This document shows, piece by piece, positions 37,029-46,101 of a stretch of DNA of 64,000 nt. The position numbers and the translations under genes were made by a program. Source of the DNA: an uncultured bacterium (GTDB lineage: Bacteria > Bacteroidota > Bacteroidia > Sphingobacteriales > Sphingobacteriaceae); the NCBI GenBank assembly GCA_903828245.1, contig CAIKLP010000081.1:1-64000 (forward strand). The letters run 5' to 3'. The notes under the pieces are model-generated. The model was not told where the DNA came from. It did no database searches and saw nothing but the letters and a program-made list of their open reading frames with translations. Position 1 is the first letter of the stretch; every line of letters begins with the position of its first letter.

Positions 37029-37871
37029 ATGGCAAACGAAGCAAAAGTAGCTGCTGCTGCAAAAGTTGAAAAAGGGAATGGATTGAGTACTTTTTTCGCA
37101 TCATTTACTATTCCACTATGTTTATTGGTGGGTATCTTAATTTTCACATTTGTGATGGGTGCGCCTTCAAACTTTGAAGGAAATGATCCAGCGAATCACC
37201 CAGTTCAAGAAGGTGCAGGACACGTATTAGGTTTGATCCACAAAGGTGGTTATATCGTACCTATTTTATTGTCATTGGTTTTAATGAACATTACATTTTC
37301 TATTGAGCGTTACTTAACAATTGGTAAAGCACAAGGAAAAGGAAATGCAGAAGCATTTGTTAGAAAAATCAGAGCAAAATTAGATCAAAATGATGTAGAA
37401 GGTGCAATTAAAGAGTGTGATGAACAAAGAGGTTCTGTTGCCAATGTTATGCGTTCTACGCTTTTAAAATACAAAGAAATGCAAGGCTTAACTACTATGC
37501 CTGTAGATCAAAGAATCAATTCTATTCAAAAAGAAATTGAAGAGTCGGTAACTTTAGAATTACCAGGTTTAGAGAAAAACTTAGTGGTAATTGCTACCAT
37601 GGCTTCGGTTTCTACCTTGATCGCGTTATTAGGAACAGTATTGGGTATGATTAAAGCGTTCTCTGCATTAGCAACCGCTGGTTCTCCAGATTCAGTAGCA
37701 TTAGCAACTGGTATTTCTGAGGCCTTAATTAATACAGCTTTAGGTATTGGTAACTCTGCTATTGCAACAATCATGTACAATGTATTTACGAGTAAAATCG
37801 ATGCAATCACTTATGCTATCGACGAAGCGGGTTACAGTATTGTACAAACATTTGCTGCTAAAAACAGATAA
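37029..37871 (+). CDS. exbB: MotA/TolQ/ExbB proton channel family protein
   Basis: ExbB forms the pentameric proton channel that energises TonB. The 280-residue product has a first membrane helix at ~22-44, a second near 75-92, a cytoplasmic helical part (QGKGNAEAFVRKIRAKLDQNDVEGA) and two C-terminal helices in the conserved block LPGLEKNLVVIATMASVSTLIALLGTVLGMIKAFSALA and GISEALINTALGIGNSAIATIMYN. It heads an operon exbB-exbD-exbD-tonB, the usual Bacteroidota form, with an additional N-terminal helix and linker compared with E. coli ExbB. Confidence 0.94.
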   Translation: MANEAKVAAAAKVEKGNGLSTFFASFTIPLCLLVGILIFTFVMGAPSNFEGNDPANHPVQEGAGHVLGLIHKGGYIVPILLSLVLMNITFSIERYLTIGKAQGKGNAEAFVRKIRAKLDQNDVEGAIKECDEQRGSVANVMRSTLLKYKEMQGLTTMPVDQRINSIQKEIEESVTLELPGLEKNLVVIATMASVSTLIALLGTVLGMIKAFSALATAGSPDSVALATGISEALINTALGIGNSAIATIMYNVFTSKIDAITYAIDEAGYSIVQTFAAKNR

Positions 37872-37911
37872 TAATTACCCAGAATAATTTTAACAATAAA
37901 TAAAATATACA

Positions 37912-38511
37912 ATGTCAAAAGTAAAGGTTCCTCGTAAGAGTACAGTAGTAGACATGACGGCAATGACCGACGTGGCATTCTTGCTGCTTACGTTCTTTAT
38001 GTTGGCTACCAAGTTTAAACCTGATGAGCCTGTGACGGTGACCACACCTTCCTCGATCTCAGAAATAAAGTTACCAGAAACAGACATTTTATTATTAACA
38101 ATAGACAAAGATTCGCGTGTGTTTTTTGCAATGGATGGGGAGTCGAACAGGTTATCATTGTTAGATAAAATGGCTGAGAAATATCAACTTACTTTTAACG
38201 ACAAACAGAAAAAAGAATTTTCTTTGTTGAGTTCATTCGGCGTGTCGGTTAAAAATTTAGGACAATATTTAGACCTAGATGCAGAAGGCAGAAAAAAATT
38301 CGCACAAACTGGAATTCCTTCGGATTCTACTAACAACGAATTAGCTGATTGGGTATTGCAAGCACGATTTACAAATAAGGCTTTAAGGGTTGCTGTTAAA
38401 GGTGATCAAAATGCAGGCTTTCCTGTAGTAAAGCAAGTGATCGCAACTTTGCAAGATAAAAAAGTAGACCGTTTCAACTTTATTACAAGCTTGGAAAAAG
38501 CTGAGAATTAA
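37912..38511 (+). CDS. exbD: biopolymer transport protein ExbD (first copy)
   Basis: ExbD works as a dimer inside the ExbB ring. The 199-residue product has a basic N-terminus, one membrane helix with the essential proton-carrying Asp20 (DMTAMTDVAFLLLTFFML) and a periplasmic domain with a ~60-residue insertion compared with E. coli ExbD (141 residues). Two different exbD genes in a row is normal in this phylum. The gap to exbB is 40 bp and to the second exbD 22 bp. Confidence 0.94.
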   Translation: MSKVKVPRKSTVVDMTAMTDVAFLLLTFFMLATKFKPDEPVTVTTPSSISEIKLPETDILLLTIDKDSRVFFAMDGESNRLSLLDKMAEKYQLTFNDKQKKEFSLLSSFGVSVKNLGQYLDLDAEGRKKFAQTGIPSDSTNNELADWVLQARFTNKALRVAVKGDQNAGFPVVKQVIATLQDKKVDRFNFITSLEKAEN

Positions 38512-38533
38512 TAATTCATAAAAAAAATTAGCG

Positions 38534-39169
38534 ATGTCAGAGATAGAAAGTGGCGGTGGCGGTGGAGCCCATAAAGGCAAAAAGAAAGGTAAAAAAATGT
38601 CGACAAGGGTGGATTTTACACCCATGGTTGACTTAGGTTTTTTATTGATCACTTTCTTTATGTTAACCACTTCCATGAATAAGCCGCAAACCATGGAAAT
38701 CAATATGCCAGTTAAGGATAAAAACTTAACCGAAGATCAACAAACTAAAGTAAAAGCATCTCAAACTTTGACGGTGTTGCTTACTAAAGAAAATAAAGTT
38801 GTTTATTATTTTGTTGATGAAAAAACTGGTGAGCCAGGCCCTACAACGGTTACAGACTATGGTAAAGATGGCATCCGTAAAGTTTTATTACAAGAAAACA
38901 AAATTAGAAATGCAAGCGTAGACTCTATTGGAATTTACAAAGGGCAATTACAAACCAATAAAATTACAGAAGAAGATTTCAGAGCAAAAGTATATGCCAT
39001 TAAATCTTTTAAAGATGGTTTAATTGTAATTATTAAGGCAGACGATAATTCGAGATACGGAAATTTAGTTGACATCTTAGATGAAATGAATATCTGTAAT
39101 ATTGGTCGTTATGCAATTGTAGATATTACGCCAATTGATTTAGCGTTATTAACTAAAACCACATTATAA
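38534..39169 (+). CDS. exbD: biopolymer transport protein ExbD (second copy)
   Basis: The 211-residue protein has a Gly-rich and Lys-rich N-terminal tail (SGGGGGAHKGKKKGKK), one membrane helix with the essential Asp33 (DFTPMVDLGFLLITFFML) and a periplasmic domain. It diverges strongly from the first ExbD outside the helix, so the two may form a heterodimer or serve different partners; that is inference. tonB follows after 21 bp. Confidence 0.94.
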   Translation: MSEIESGGGGGAHKGKKKGKKMSTRVDFTPMVDLGFLLITFFMLTTSMNKPQTMEINMPVKDKNLTEDQQTKVKASQTLTVLLTKENKVVYYFVDEKTGEPGPTTVTDYGKDGIRKVLLQENKIRNASVDSIGIYKGQLQTNKITEEDFRAKVYAIKSFKDGLIVIIKADDNSRYGNLVDILDEMNICNIGRYAIVDITPIDLALLTKTTL

Positions 39170-39190
39170 TTCTATAAAAGAAATTAGCAA

Positions 39191-39985
39191 ATGGCAGGTA
39201 AAATAGATTTATATGATGGCAAATGGATAGAGCTCGTATTCCGTGGTAGAAACCAGGAGTATGGTGCTTTTGAAATTCGTAAAAGCTATCCAAAACATGC
39301 ATTTTTAGGCATCGTTTTAGCAATAGTTGCTTTTACTTTGTCGGTAAGTGCACCATTAATTATTCGTTTAATATCGAATGCACTTCCAGACGAGAAAATA
39401 GTAAAGGTAGACCAAACCAATGTTTTAGAGGATGTGCCGCCGGTTGATAAAAACCAACCTACGCCACCACCTCCACCACCTCCACCTTTAAAGTCGACGA
39501 TTAAATTTACCCCTCCGGTAATTAAACCCGATGATCAGGTGCCTGATGAACCACCTCCCATTCAAGAAGAATTAAAAAAGGTAGATGCAGGTTTAACAAC
39601 TGTTCAAGGTGATCCAAACGCAGAAGTAGATTTAAGTGGTTTAGATGGAGATATTACTGGTGAAGAAGCACCATTTATTTCGGTTGAGCAAATGCCAGAA
39701 TTTCCAGGAGGAGGCGAAGGCGCTTTAATCGCTTACATTGCAAAGAATACAAAATACCCAGCTATGGCTAGGGAAAATAATATTGAAGGAACTGTGTTTA
39801 TCTCTTTCGTTGTAGAAAAAGATGGCAGCGTTTCTGATGTAAAAATATTAAGAGGTATTGGCGGAGGATGTGACGAAGAGGCTAAGCGTGTAATTAAAAA
39901 CTTGCCAAACTTTGCACCTGGTAGACAAAACGGAAGACCAGTGCGTGTACAGTTTAACGTACCTGTGAAATTTAAATTGATGTAA
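39191..39985 (+). CDS. tonB: energy transducer TonB
   Basis: TonB passes the proton-gradient energy from ExbBD to outer-membrane receptors such as the one at the start of this window. The 264-residue product has a membrane helix at ~36-60 preceded by a 35-residue cytoplasmic part, a proline-rich periplasmic spacer (eight prolines in a row at 92-99, PPVIKPDDQVPDEPPP) and the C-terminal TonB domain (~185-264) with YPAMARENNIEGTVFISFVVEKDGSV and the end VRVQFNVPVKFKL. Confidence 0.95.
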   Translation: MAGKIDLYDGKWIELVFRGRNQEYGAFEIRKSYPKHAFLGIVLAIVAFTLSVSAPLIIRLISNALPDEKIVKVDQTNVLEDVPPVDKNQPTPPPPPPPPLKSTIKFTPPVIKPDDQVPDEPPPIQEELKKVDAGLTTVQGDPNAEVDLSGLDGDITGEEAPFISVEQMPEFPGGGEGALIAYIAKNTKYPAMARENNIEGTVFISFVVEKDGSVSDVKILRGIGGGCDEEAKRVIKNLPNFAPGRQNGRPVRVQFNVPVKFKLM

Positions 39986-39990
39986 TTAAA

Positions 39991-40230
39991 ATGAATAAAC
40001 CAGCGGATCTATGGTCCATGCGAGATAAAGTGATTTTCGTATTTGGAATAATTATGTCGCTTGTTTATTTAGTAATCGGATTGAGTTTACTCAGCATAGG
40101 AAATTTCTTAGCTGAATATGATAAAATAGTAAAGATTGGAATAGGCTGTATTTTTATAGCCTATTCTTTTTTTAGATTGTGGCGATCTTTAAACAATTGG
40201 AAAAACAGTAACAATGAAGACGAAGCATAA
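39991..40230 (+). CDS. small two-helix membrane protein in the tonB operon
   Basis: The 79-residue product has two hydrophobic stretches (about 13-35, VIFVFGIIMSLVYLVIGLSLLS, and 45-62, VKIGIGCIFIAYSFFRLW) and a short charged C-terminus. I do not recognise a named family. It starts 5 bp after tonB and overlaps the PstS-like gene by 17 bp, so it is surely in the operon. A function in the TonB complex or in assembly is possible but unproven. Confidence 0.75.
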   Translation: MNKPADLWSMRDKVIFVFGIIMSLVYLVIGLSLLSIGNFLAEYDKIVKIGIGCIFIAYSFFRLWRSLNNWKNSNNEDEA

Positions 40231-41149
40231 ATTTTTATTATTTGCCCTAATTGGAATCTGCTTTTCTGCTTGCTCAAATAATAAAGATAAAAACGGAAAA
40301 GAGTTGAGCAGCACTACGAGCGGTGAAGTAAAAATTGCCGCAGACGAAACGCTACTTTCTATCATCGATGCACAAGAACAAGTTTTCGAAACGATTTATC
40401 CTAAAGCAAACGTAAACGCAGTTTATTTGCCAGAGTTAGACATGATGGATTTGTTTATCAAAGACAGCATCTCTTTGGTGATTGCCGCAAGAAGCTTAAA
40501 CCCTTCTGAAATAGCCTATTTTAAAGGGAAACACAGCTATACGCAAAATAAAATAGCTAGCGACGGCATTGCGCTAATCGTAAATAATCAAAACACCGAT
40601 ACTACTTTTACTTTAGCGCAAGTGCGTGAAATTATGCGTGGAAAATTTACAGATTGGAATACACTCGACAAAAAATCTACACTTACAAAAATCAATCTTG
40701 TGTTTGATAATAAGAATAGCGGAACCGTTCGATACATGGCCGAATTAGTGGGTCAAAAATCGATACCGGGTTACGCATTAAAAACAAATGAAGAAGTAAT
40801 TAAATATGTTAGCGAAAATAAAAATGCTTTAGGTATTGTAGGTGTAAATTGGATTAGCGACAAAGACGATCCAAAGGCCATGAAATTTAAAAGCGGTATT
40901 AATGTAGTGGGCATTATGGGCGACCCTGGCGATTTGGGAGATGATTATTATTACCAACCCTACCAAGCTTACTTTGCCACTAAACAATACCCTTTATTAC
41001 GCGAAATATACAGTATTAGCAGAGAGCCTAGAGCAGGCCTTGCCACTGGCTTTGCGTCGTTTATATCAAGCGATAAAGGCCAAAAAATTATTTTAAAATC
41101 TGGCTTATTGCCAGCCAACGCACCTATCAGAATTATACAAACAAATTAA
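40214..41149 (+). CDS. PstS-like phosphate-type substrate-binding lipoprotein
   Basis: The 311-residue protein has a lipoprotein signal (FALIGICFSAC, Cys20) and a type II periplasmic binding domain like PstS: KIAADETLLSIIDAQEQVFETIYPKANV, a region around FTLAQVREIMRGKFTDWN, SGTVRYMAELVG, and TGFASFISSDKGQKIILKSGLLP. No ABC transporter genes are near. It lies instead in the exbBD-tonB operon, overlapping the upstream gene by 17 bp and followed by a TPR gene after 11 bp. So it may sense or bind phosphate, or a similar anion, for TonB-linked uptake rather than for an ABC importer; this is inference from context. Confidence 0.85.
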   Translation: MKTKHKFLLFALIGICFSACSNNKDKNGKELSSTTSGEVKIAADETLLSIIDAQEQVFETIYPKANVNAVYLPELDMMDLFIKDSISLVIAARSLNPSEIAYFKGKHSYTQNKIASDGIALIVNNQNTDTTFTLAQVREIMRGKFTDWNTLDKKSTLTKINLVFDNKNSGTVRYMAELVGQKSIPGYALKTNEEVIKYVSENKNALGIVGVNWISDKDDPKAMKFKSGINVVGIMGDPGDLGDDYYYQPYQAYFATKQYPLLREIYSISREPRAGLATGFASFISSDKGQKIILKSGLLPANAPIRIIQTN

Positions 41150-41160
41150 AAAAAATTAGC

Positions 41161-42774
41161 ATGAATCGAAGTTTAAAAAATGCTTGGCTTGTTGCCATCA
41201 TAGTAGTTTCCACTTTTACCATTGTAAAAGCGCAAGATGCAGTAAAAGGAATTAGGGCTATTGAAGTAGAGCAATTTGAAAAAGCAAAAAGAATTTTCAG
41301 TACTTTAATTCTAGCAAATCCAAGCAATGCCGACAACTATTATTATTTAGGAAAAGCTTATTATAAGCAAGATAAAATTGATTCGGCCAAGTTTTATTTT
41401 CAACAAGGTTTGGCCGCAAACCCTAACTCCACTTTAAACATAGTAGGTTTGGGTTCGGTAGATTACGACTTAGGAAATGTAACAGAAGCTAAAGTAAATT
41501 TCGATAAAGCAATTGCTATTTCTTTAGGCAAAGATTTTCAAACCTTTATTAGTATTGGCGAAGTCTACCGCGAATTAGGCGTTCGTAATTTCGAAGAGGC
41601 ATTAAGTTATTTCTTAAAAGCAAAAGCGATTAACCAAAAGAGCCCCGAATTATTAGTAGCCATTGGTGATGTATATATGGAGCAAGCCAACGGTTCGGAA
41701 GCGGTTAAATATTACACAGAAGCACTTAAGTTAAACCCTAACTACGTGAACGCTTATGTGCGTACAGGAAAGCTTTGGACTAGGTCTTTGAATTACGCGG
41801 AAGCGAAAATTGCTTTCGATAAAGCGATTAAAATAGACTCTACTTTTGCACCAATTTATAGAGAATACGGCGAATTAGAATTAACGGCTAAACATTTTGA
41901 AAGCGCGGTTGAAAATTATAAAAAATATTTATTCCTTACCGATAAATCTTTGAATTCGCAATTGCGTTATGCTAAATTTTTATTTTACGGAAAACAATTT
42001 CAAGAGTCTATCGACATCATTAAACAAATTGTAGCGAAAGATTCTAGCGATTATATCAACTACCGTTTATTAGGTTATTCATCTTACGAAATCAAAGATT
42101 ACAAAGCAGGATTAACTGCTATGAATAAATTTTTCTCGATGAATCCTGCTAAAATTTTACCGCAAGATTACGCTTACTTAGGTAAATTGCAAGTTAAAAA
42201 TAAATTAGACTCATTGGGCGTAAACACCATTACACGCGCCATTGCGCTCGATACCACTAGTAGAGATTTATACGGAGATTTATCCGATGCTTATTTCTCG
42301 ATGAAACAATATAAACTGTCTGCAGAAACCTACGAATTAAAATTATTGAACATTAAACCAACCGCAGTAGATTATTTTAATTTAGGTAGAAAATATTATT
42401 TCGGACTAGCATTTGCAAAATCAGATTCTGCTTTTGCCAAACTGTTGGAATTGAATGCAGAATATAAACCAGCTTATTTATTTCGCGCAAGAAACAATGT
42501 GCAATTAGATAATGTAGATAAAATCAATGATGGTTTAGCTAAACCATTTTACGAAAAGTTTATTGAATTGACCATTGCAGATCCAAAATTAGACCTAAAG
42601 AAATCGGGTAAAGAATTGATTGAGGCTTATAAATATTTGGGCGATTATAATTACACCGTTTTGAAAGACAATGCGGCTGCCATTGGTAATTTCCAAAAAA
42701 TCATCGAAATTGACCCTAACGACAAAGACGCTAAATTGAATTTAGAGGGATTAATCAAAGAGTCAAAGAAATAA
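41161..42774 (+). CDS. tetratricopeptide-repeat protein, exported
   Basis: The 537-residue protein has a signal peptide or N-terminal anchor (~8-24, ending VKAQ) and about ten TPR units along its length (NADNYYYLGKAYYKQDKIDSA, SPELLVAIGDVYMEQANGSEAVKYYTEAL, PNYVNAYVRTGKLW and others), with a last repeat ending IIEIDPNDKDAKLNL. It would be a periplasmic scaffold. It is the last gene of the exbB operon. The nuoA start is only 36 bp downstream with no terminator, so read-through into nuo is possible. Confidence 0.9.
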   Translation: MNRSLKNAWLVAIIVVSTFTIVKAQDAVKGIRAIEVEQFEKAKRIFSTLILANPSNADNYYYLGKAYYKQDKIDSAKFYFQQGLAANPNSTLNIVGLGSVDYDLGNVTEAKVNFDKAIAISLGKDFQTFISIGEVYRELGVRNFEEALSYFLKAKAINQKSPELLVAIGDVYMEQANGSEAVKYYTEALKLNPNYVNAYVRTGKLWTRSLNYAEAKIAFDKAIKIDSTFAPIYREYGELELTAKHFESAVENYKKYLFLTDKSLNSQLRYAKFLFYGKQFQESIDIIKQIVAKDSSDYINYRLLGYSSYEIKDYKAGLTAMNKFFSMNPAKILPQDYAYLGKLQVKNKLDSLGVNTITRAIALDTTSRDLYGDLSDAYFSMKQYKLSAETYELKLLNIKPTAVDYFNLGRKYYFGLAFAKSDSAFAKLLELNAEYKPAYLFRARNNVQLDNVDKINDGLAKPFYEKFIELTIADPKLDLKKSGKELIEAYKYLGDYNYTVLKDNAAAIGNFQKIIEIDPNDKDAKLNLEGLIKESKK

Positions 42775-42810
42775 TCATTAATTTTACCGCATACATTAAT
42801 CATTAAAAAT

Positions 42811-43182
42811 ATGGGAAATTCATTTATACCAACCGATTACTTCCCAATCGTATTGCAATTTATTGCAGCCATTGGCTTTGTTGCAGTTACCATGTTAGCT
42901 ACTCATTACATTGGCCCTAAGCGTAAAACTGCCGATAAATTAGCCAATTTTGAGTGCGGAATTGAGCAACAAGGCGATGCCAGGTCTCCCATTTCTGTGA
43001 AGTATTTTTTGGTTGCCATCTTGTTTGTATTGTTCGATGTAGAGGTCATATTTATGTACCCATGGGCAGTCAATTTTAGAGAGTTTGGAATCACTGGTTT
43101 TTTAGAAATGTTCACCTTTGTGGGCTTCCTTTTAGCCGGCTTCTTTTACCTATTAAAAAAGGGTGCTTTAGACTGGGAATAA
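42811..43182 (+). CDS. nuoA: NADH-quinone oxidoreductase subunit A
   Basis: NuoA is a small three-helix subunit of complex I at the junction of the membrane and peripheral arms. The 123-residue product has three hydrophobic segments, the loop KTADKLANFECGIEQQGDARSPISVKYFLVAILFVLFDVEVIFMYPWAV, and a final helix. It opens a complete nuoA-N operon. The following gap to nuoB (100 bp) is the longest in the operon and has a hairpin. Confidence 0.96.
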   Translation: MGNSFIPTDYFPIVLQFIAAIGFVAVTMLATHYIGPKRKTADKLANFECGIEQQGDARSPISVKYFLVAILFVLFDVEVIFMYPWAVNFREFGITGFLEMFTFVGFLLAGFFYLLKKGALDWE

Positions 43183-43228
43183 TTAAGATTTTTCTTGTCG
43201 CTAAATCCTTAAAAAGTAATATTTATTG

Positions 43229-43236
43229 TACATTTG
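43229..43236 (+). promoter_or_regulatory. candidate -7 element inside the nuoA-nuoB gap
   Basis: TACATTTG is a perfect TAnnTTTG, directly 5' of the hairpin at 43237. No TTG is at the correct -33 distance. It may be an internal promoter for nuoB onward, or chance. Confidence 0.3.
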
Positions 43237-43273
43237 ACGCACATCTTCAGTTAAGATGTGCGTTTTGTTTTTA
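43237..43273 (+). terminator. terminator-like hairpin between nuoA and nuoB
   Basis: ACGCACATCTT (43237-43247), loop CAGTT, AAGATGTGCGT (43253-43263): a perfect 11-bp stem, followed by TTTGTTTTT. It ends 10 bp before the nuoB ATG. It could act as an internal terminator or attenuator, or protect a processed mRNA end. Confidence 0.6.
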
Positions 43274-43282
43274 AGCATTTTT

Positions 43283-43825
43283 ATGAGTGAAATTAAAATT
43301 GTTTCGGCACCAGAAGGAATAGAAGGTGCAGGTTTTTTCGCAACGCGATTAGACAAAGTAGTAGGTCTTGCAAGATCACATTCATTATGGCCTTTACCGT
43401 TTGCAACTTCATGTTGTGGAATTGAGTTTATGGCAACCATGGGATCTCATTACGACTTCGCTAGATTTGGTTCCGAGCGTCCAAGTTTTTCGCCTCGTCA
43501 AGCAGATTTACTCATGGTAATGGGAACCATCGCTAAAAAAATGGGTCCTGTTTTAAAACAAGTTTATTTACAAATGGCCGAACCCCGCTGGGTAATTGCA
43601 GTTGGCGCTTGTGCATCATCAGGTGGCATTTTCGATACTTACAGTGTCATGCAAGGGATCGACGAAATTATTCCAGTAGATGTTTATGTACCTGGTTGTC
43701 CGCCGCGTCCCGAAGCAATCATCGATGGCTTCAATCGTATTCAAGATTTAGTAAAATCTGAATCGAGGCGCAGAAGAAATTCACCAGAGTATCAAGCCCT
43801 CATGACTAATTACGGAATTAAATAA
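43283..43825 (+). CDS. nuoB: NADH-quinone oxidoreductase subunit B
   Basis: NuoB carries the last 4Fe-4S cluster (N2), which reduces the quinone. The 180-residue product has the tandem cysteines Cys44-Cys45 in [21 protein letters not shown] and [12 protein letters not shown], all cluster ligands. I chose the ATG at 43283 ([12 protein letters not shown]). A possible ATG at 43256 lies inside the hairpin arm and would add a non-conserved leader. nuoC starts 1 bp after its stop. Confidence 0.96.
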   Translation: MSEIKIVSAPEGIEGAGFFATRLDKVVGLARSHSLWPLPFATSCCGIEFMATMGSHYDFARFGSERPSFSPRQADLLMVMGTIAKKMGPVLKQVYLQMAEPRWVIAVGACASSGGIFDTYSVMQGIDEIIPVDVYVPGCPPRPEAIIDGFNRIQDLVKSESRRRRNSPEYQALMTNYGIK

Positions 43826-43826
43826 A

Positions 43827-44324
43827 ATGGCAATAGCAACAGAAAATTTGATCGCAGATTTGCAGTCTACTTTTGGAACTGCATTGAGCAATTTTGAACA
43901 ACCTTATGGTTTGTTAACCTTTCAAACAAATAAGGACAGCATCATCCAGGTATTAAAGTATTTAAATGAAAACGAAACCTATCGTTTCCGTTTTTTAACA
44001 GATGTTTGCGCCGTTCATTATCCAACAACAAAAGAGTTAGCCGTTATTTATCATGTACAAAGCATGGAAAATAATTTTCGCTTAAGAATTAAAGTATTTA
44101 TTCCAGAATCAAATCCTAAAATTCCTACTGCAACTGTTTTATATGAATCTGCTAATTGGCAAGAGCGAGAAACCTACGACTTCTTCGGAGTAATTTTTGA
44201 AGGACATCCAAATTTGGTTAGAATTTTAAATGTAGACGACATGGTTGCATTTCCTATGAGAAAAGAACACCCACTAGAAGACCCAAACAGAATTGACAAA
44301 AACGATACTTATTTCGGTAGATAA
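43827..44324 (+). CDS. nuoC: NADH-quinone oxidoreductase subunit C
   Basis: NuoC is a peripheral-arm subunit without cofactors. The 165-residue product has RFRFLTDVCAVHYP, IPTATVLYESANWQERETYDFFGVIFEGHPNLVRIL and PLEDPNR, which are family motifs. It is not fused to NuoD, unlike in E. coli. The gap to nuoD is 17 bp. Confidence 0.95.
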   Translation: MAIATENLIADLQSTFGTALSNFEQPYGLLTFQTNKDSIIQVLKYLNENETYRFRFLTDVCAVHYPTTKELAVIYHVQSMENNFRLRIKVFIPESNPKIPTATVLYESANWQERETYDFFGVIFEGHPNLVRILNVDDMVAFPMRKEHPLEDPNRIDKNDTYFGR

Positions 44325-44341
44325 AAAATTAACATAGCGTT

Positions 44342-45550
44342 ATGGCTCATATTCAACTTGACAGCGATTCATTAGAAAAAGAAACCACGACTTTAAATCT
44401 TGGTCCAACGCATCCTGCAACGCATGGCGTATTCCAAAATGTTTTGGAAATGGACGGCGAAAGAATTGTCAGTGCGGTTTCTACTATTGGCTATATACAC
44501 AGGGCATTTGAGAAGATTGCAGAGCATCGCCCTTATTATCAAATTACCCCTTTAACCGATCGACTTAATTATTGTTCGTCGCCCATTAATAATTTTGGCT
44601 GGCATTTAACAGTCGAGAAACTATTAAATATTGAAACGCCTAAGCGTGTAGATTACATGCGCATCATCATTATGGAATTGGCGAGAATTTCGGATCATTT
44701 AATTTGTAATGGAATTTTAGGAGTAGATACCGGCGCCTTTACTGGCTTCTTGTATTTGATGCAAGAGCGCGAAAATATTTACGAAATTTACGAAGAAATT
44801 TGTGGCGCAAGATTGACTACTAATTTTGGACGCGTGGGAGGTTTTGAAAGAGACTTCAACGACATTGCCATTTTAAAAATTAAAAAGTTTTTAACCACCT
44901 TCCCTAAGGTGATGAAATCTTTCGAAGAGTTATTTAATAGAAACAGAATTTTTATAGATAGAACAGTTGGCGTAGGTGCCATTAGCGCCGAAAAGGCTTT
45001 AAACTATGGCTTTACCGGCCCTTGTTTAAGAGCAACTGGTATAGATTACGATGTGCGTACCGCCAATCCATATTCTTCTTATAACGAATTTGATTTTGAA
45101 ATTCCGGTAGGTACCAACGGCGATACTTACGATAGGTATATGGTAAGGAACGAAGAAATTTGGCAGAGTTTAAGATTAATCGAACAAGCCTTAGCCAAAA
45201 TGGAAAAAGAACCCAAAGGAATTTTCCATGCAGATGTTCCCGCTTATTACTTACCCGAAAAACAAGATGTATATGCCAACATGGAAGCGCTCATTTATCA
45301 TTTTAAAATTGTGATGGGTGAAGTGGATATGCCTAAAGGCGAATTATACCATGCGGTAGAAGGTGGAAATGGAGAACTTGGATTTTATTTAATCTCGGAA
45401 GGTGGCAGATCGCCGTACCGACTACATTTTAGAAGGCCATGTTTTATTATATACCAAGCATTCGCAGAAATTGCGAAAGGTTCTTTGTTATCCGACGCGA
45501 TTGTTACCATGAGTAGTTTGAATGTAATTGCAGGCGAGTTAGACGCTTAA
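44342..45550 (+). CDS. nuoD: NADH-quinone oxidoreductase subunit D
   Basis: NuoD, related to the large subunit of NiFe hydrogenases, forms the quinone pocket with NuoB. The 402-residue product has [43 protein letters not shown], the [10 protein letters not shown] loop and a C-terminal [10 protein letters not shown], close to the usual VMGEVDR end. Length is normal for an unfused NuoD. Confidence 0.96.
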   Translation: MAHIQLDSDSLEKETTTLNLGPTHPATHGVFQNVLEMDGERIVSAVSTIGYIHRAFEKIAEHRPYYQITPLTDRLNYCSSPINNFGWHLTVEKLLNIETPKRVDYMRIIIMELARISDHLICNGILGVDTGAFTGFLYLMQERENIYEIYEEICGARLTTNFGRVGGFERDFNDIAILKIKKFLTTFPKVMKSFEELFNRNRIFIDRTVGVGAISAEKALNYGFTGPCLRATGIDYDVRTANPYSSYNEFDFEIPVGTNGDTYDRYMVRNEEIWQSLRLIEQALAKMEKEPKGIFHADVPAYYLPEKQDVYANMEALIYHFKIVMGEVDMPKGELYHAVEGGNGELGFYLISEGGRSPYRLHFRRPCFIIYQAFAEIAKGSLLSDAIVTMSSLNVIAGELDA

Positions 45551-45574
45551 AATATTTTTTTAAAACATAAGTAA

Positions 45575-46093
45575 ATGAATTTAGCATTTTCAGAAGAAGC
45601 ATTAACACTATCAAAGGCGTTAATGAAAAGATATCCGGAAGGAAAACATAAATCGGCCTTGATTCCAATTTTGCACATTGCGCAAGCAGAATTCAATGGC
45701 TGGTTAAGTTCGGATGCAATGGATTATGTGGCAAGCATTATTGGCATTAAACCAATTGAAGTTTATGAGGTAGCCTCTTTTTATTCGATGTTTAATATGC
45801 AACCTGTTGGCAAATGTTCTTTAGAGGTTTGTCATACTGGCCCATGTGCCATTAATGGTGCAGAAAGTTTAATCAGCTATTTAGAAAATAAATTGAATAT
45901 TAAACTTGGCCAAACCACCGCAGACGGCATGTTTACGCTAAAGGCAGTAGAATGTTTGGGCTCTTGTGGATCAGCGCCTATGTTACAGTGCGGGGTAAAC
46001 TATTACGAAAACTTAACAAACGAAAAAGCAGACGAATTAATCAATAGGTTAACCGCCGAAAATCGTTTACAATCTTATACAGATATAAAATAA
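45575..46093 (+). CDS. nuoE: NADH-quinone oxidoreductase subunit E
   Basis: NuoE has the N1a 2Fe-2S cluster of the NADH-oxidising module. The 172-residue thioredoxin-like product has VYEVASFYSMFNMQPVGK, then CHTGPCAINGA and VECLGSCGSAPMLQ with the four cysteine ligands. The next gene is not nuoF but a methyltransferase that starts 8 bp downstream. Confidence 0.95.
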   Translation: MNLAFSEEALTLSKALMKRYPEGKHKSALIPILHIAQAEFNGWLSSDAMDYVASIIGIKPIEVYEVASFYSMFNMQPVGKCSLEVCHTGPCAINGAESLISYLENKLNIKLGQTTADGMFTLKAVECLGSCGSAPMLQCGVNYYENLTNEKADELINRLTAENRLQSYTDIK

Positions 46094-46101
46094 AAAATTT
46101 G

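Noticed and set aside
40214-41149. PstS-like protein as part of a phosphate ABC importer
   Set aside because: No pstC, pstA, pstB or phoU genes lie near; it is in the tonB operon.
42775-42810. AATCATTAA repeated twice before nuoA as an operator
   Set aside because: The repeat is short and AT-rich in an AT-rich gap; chance is the simpler explanation.
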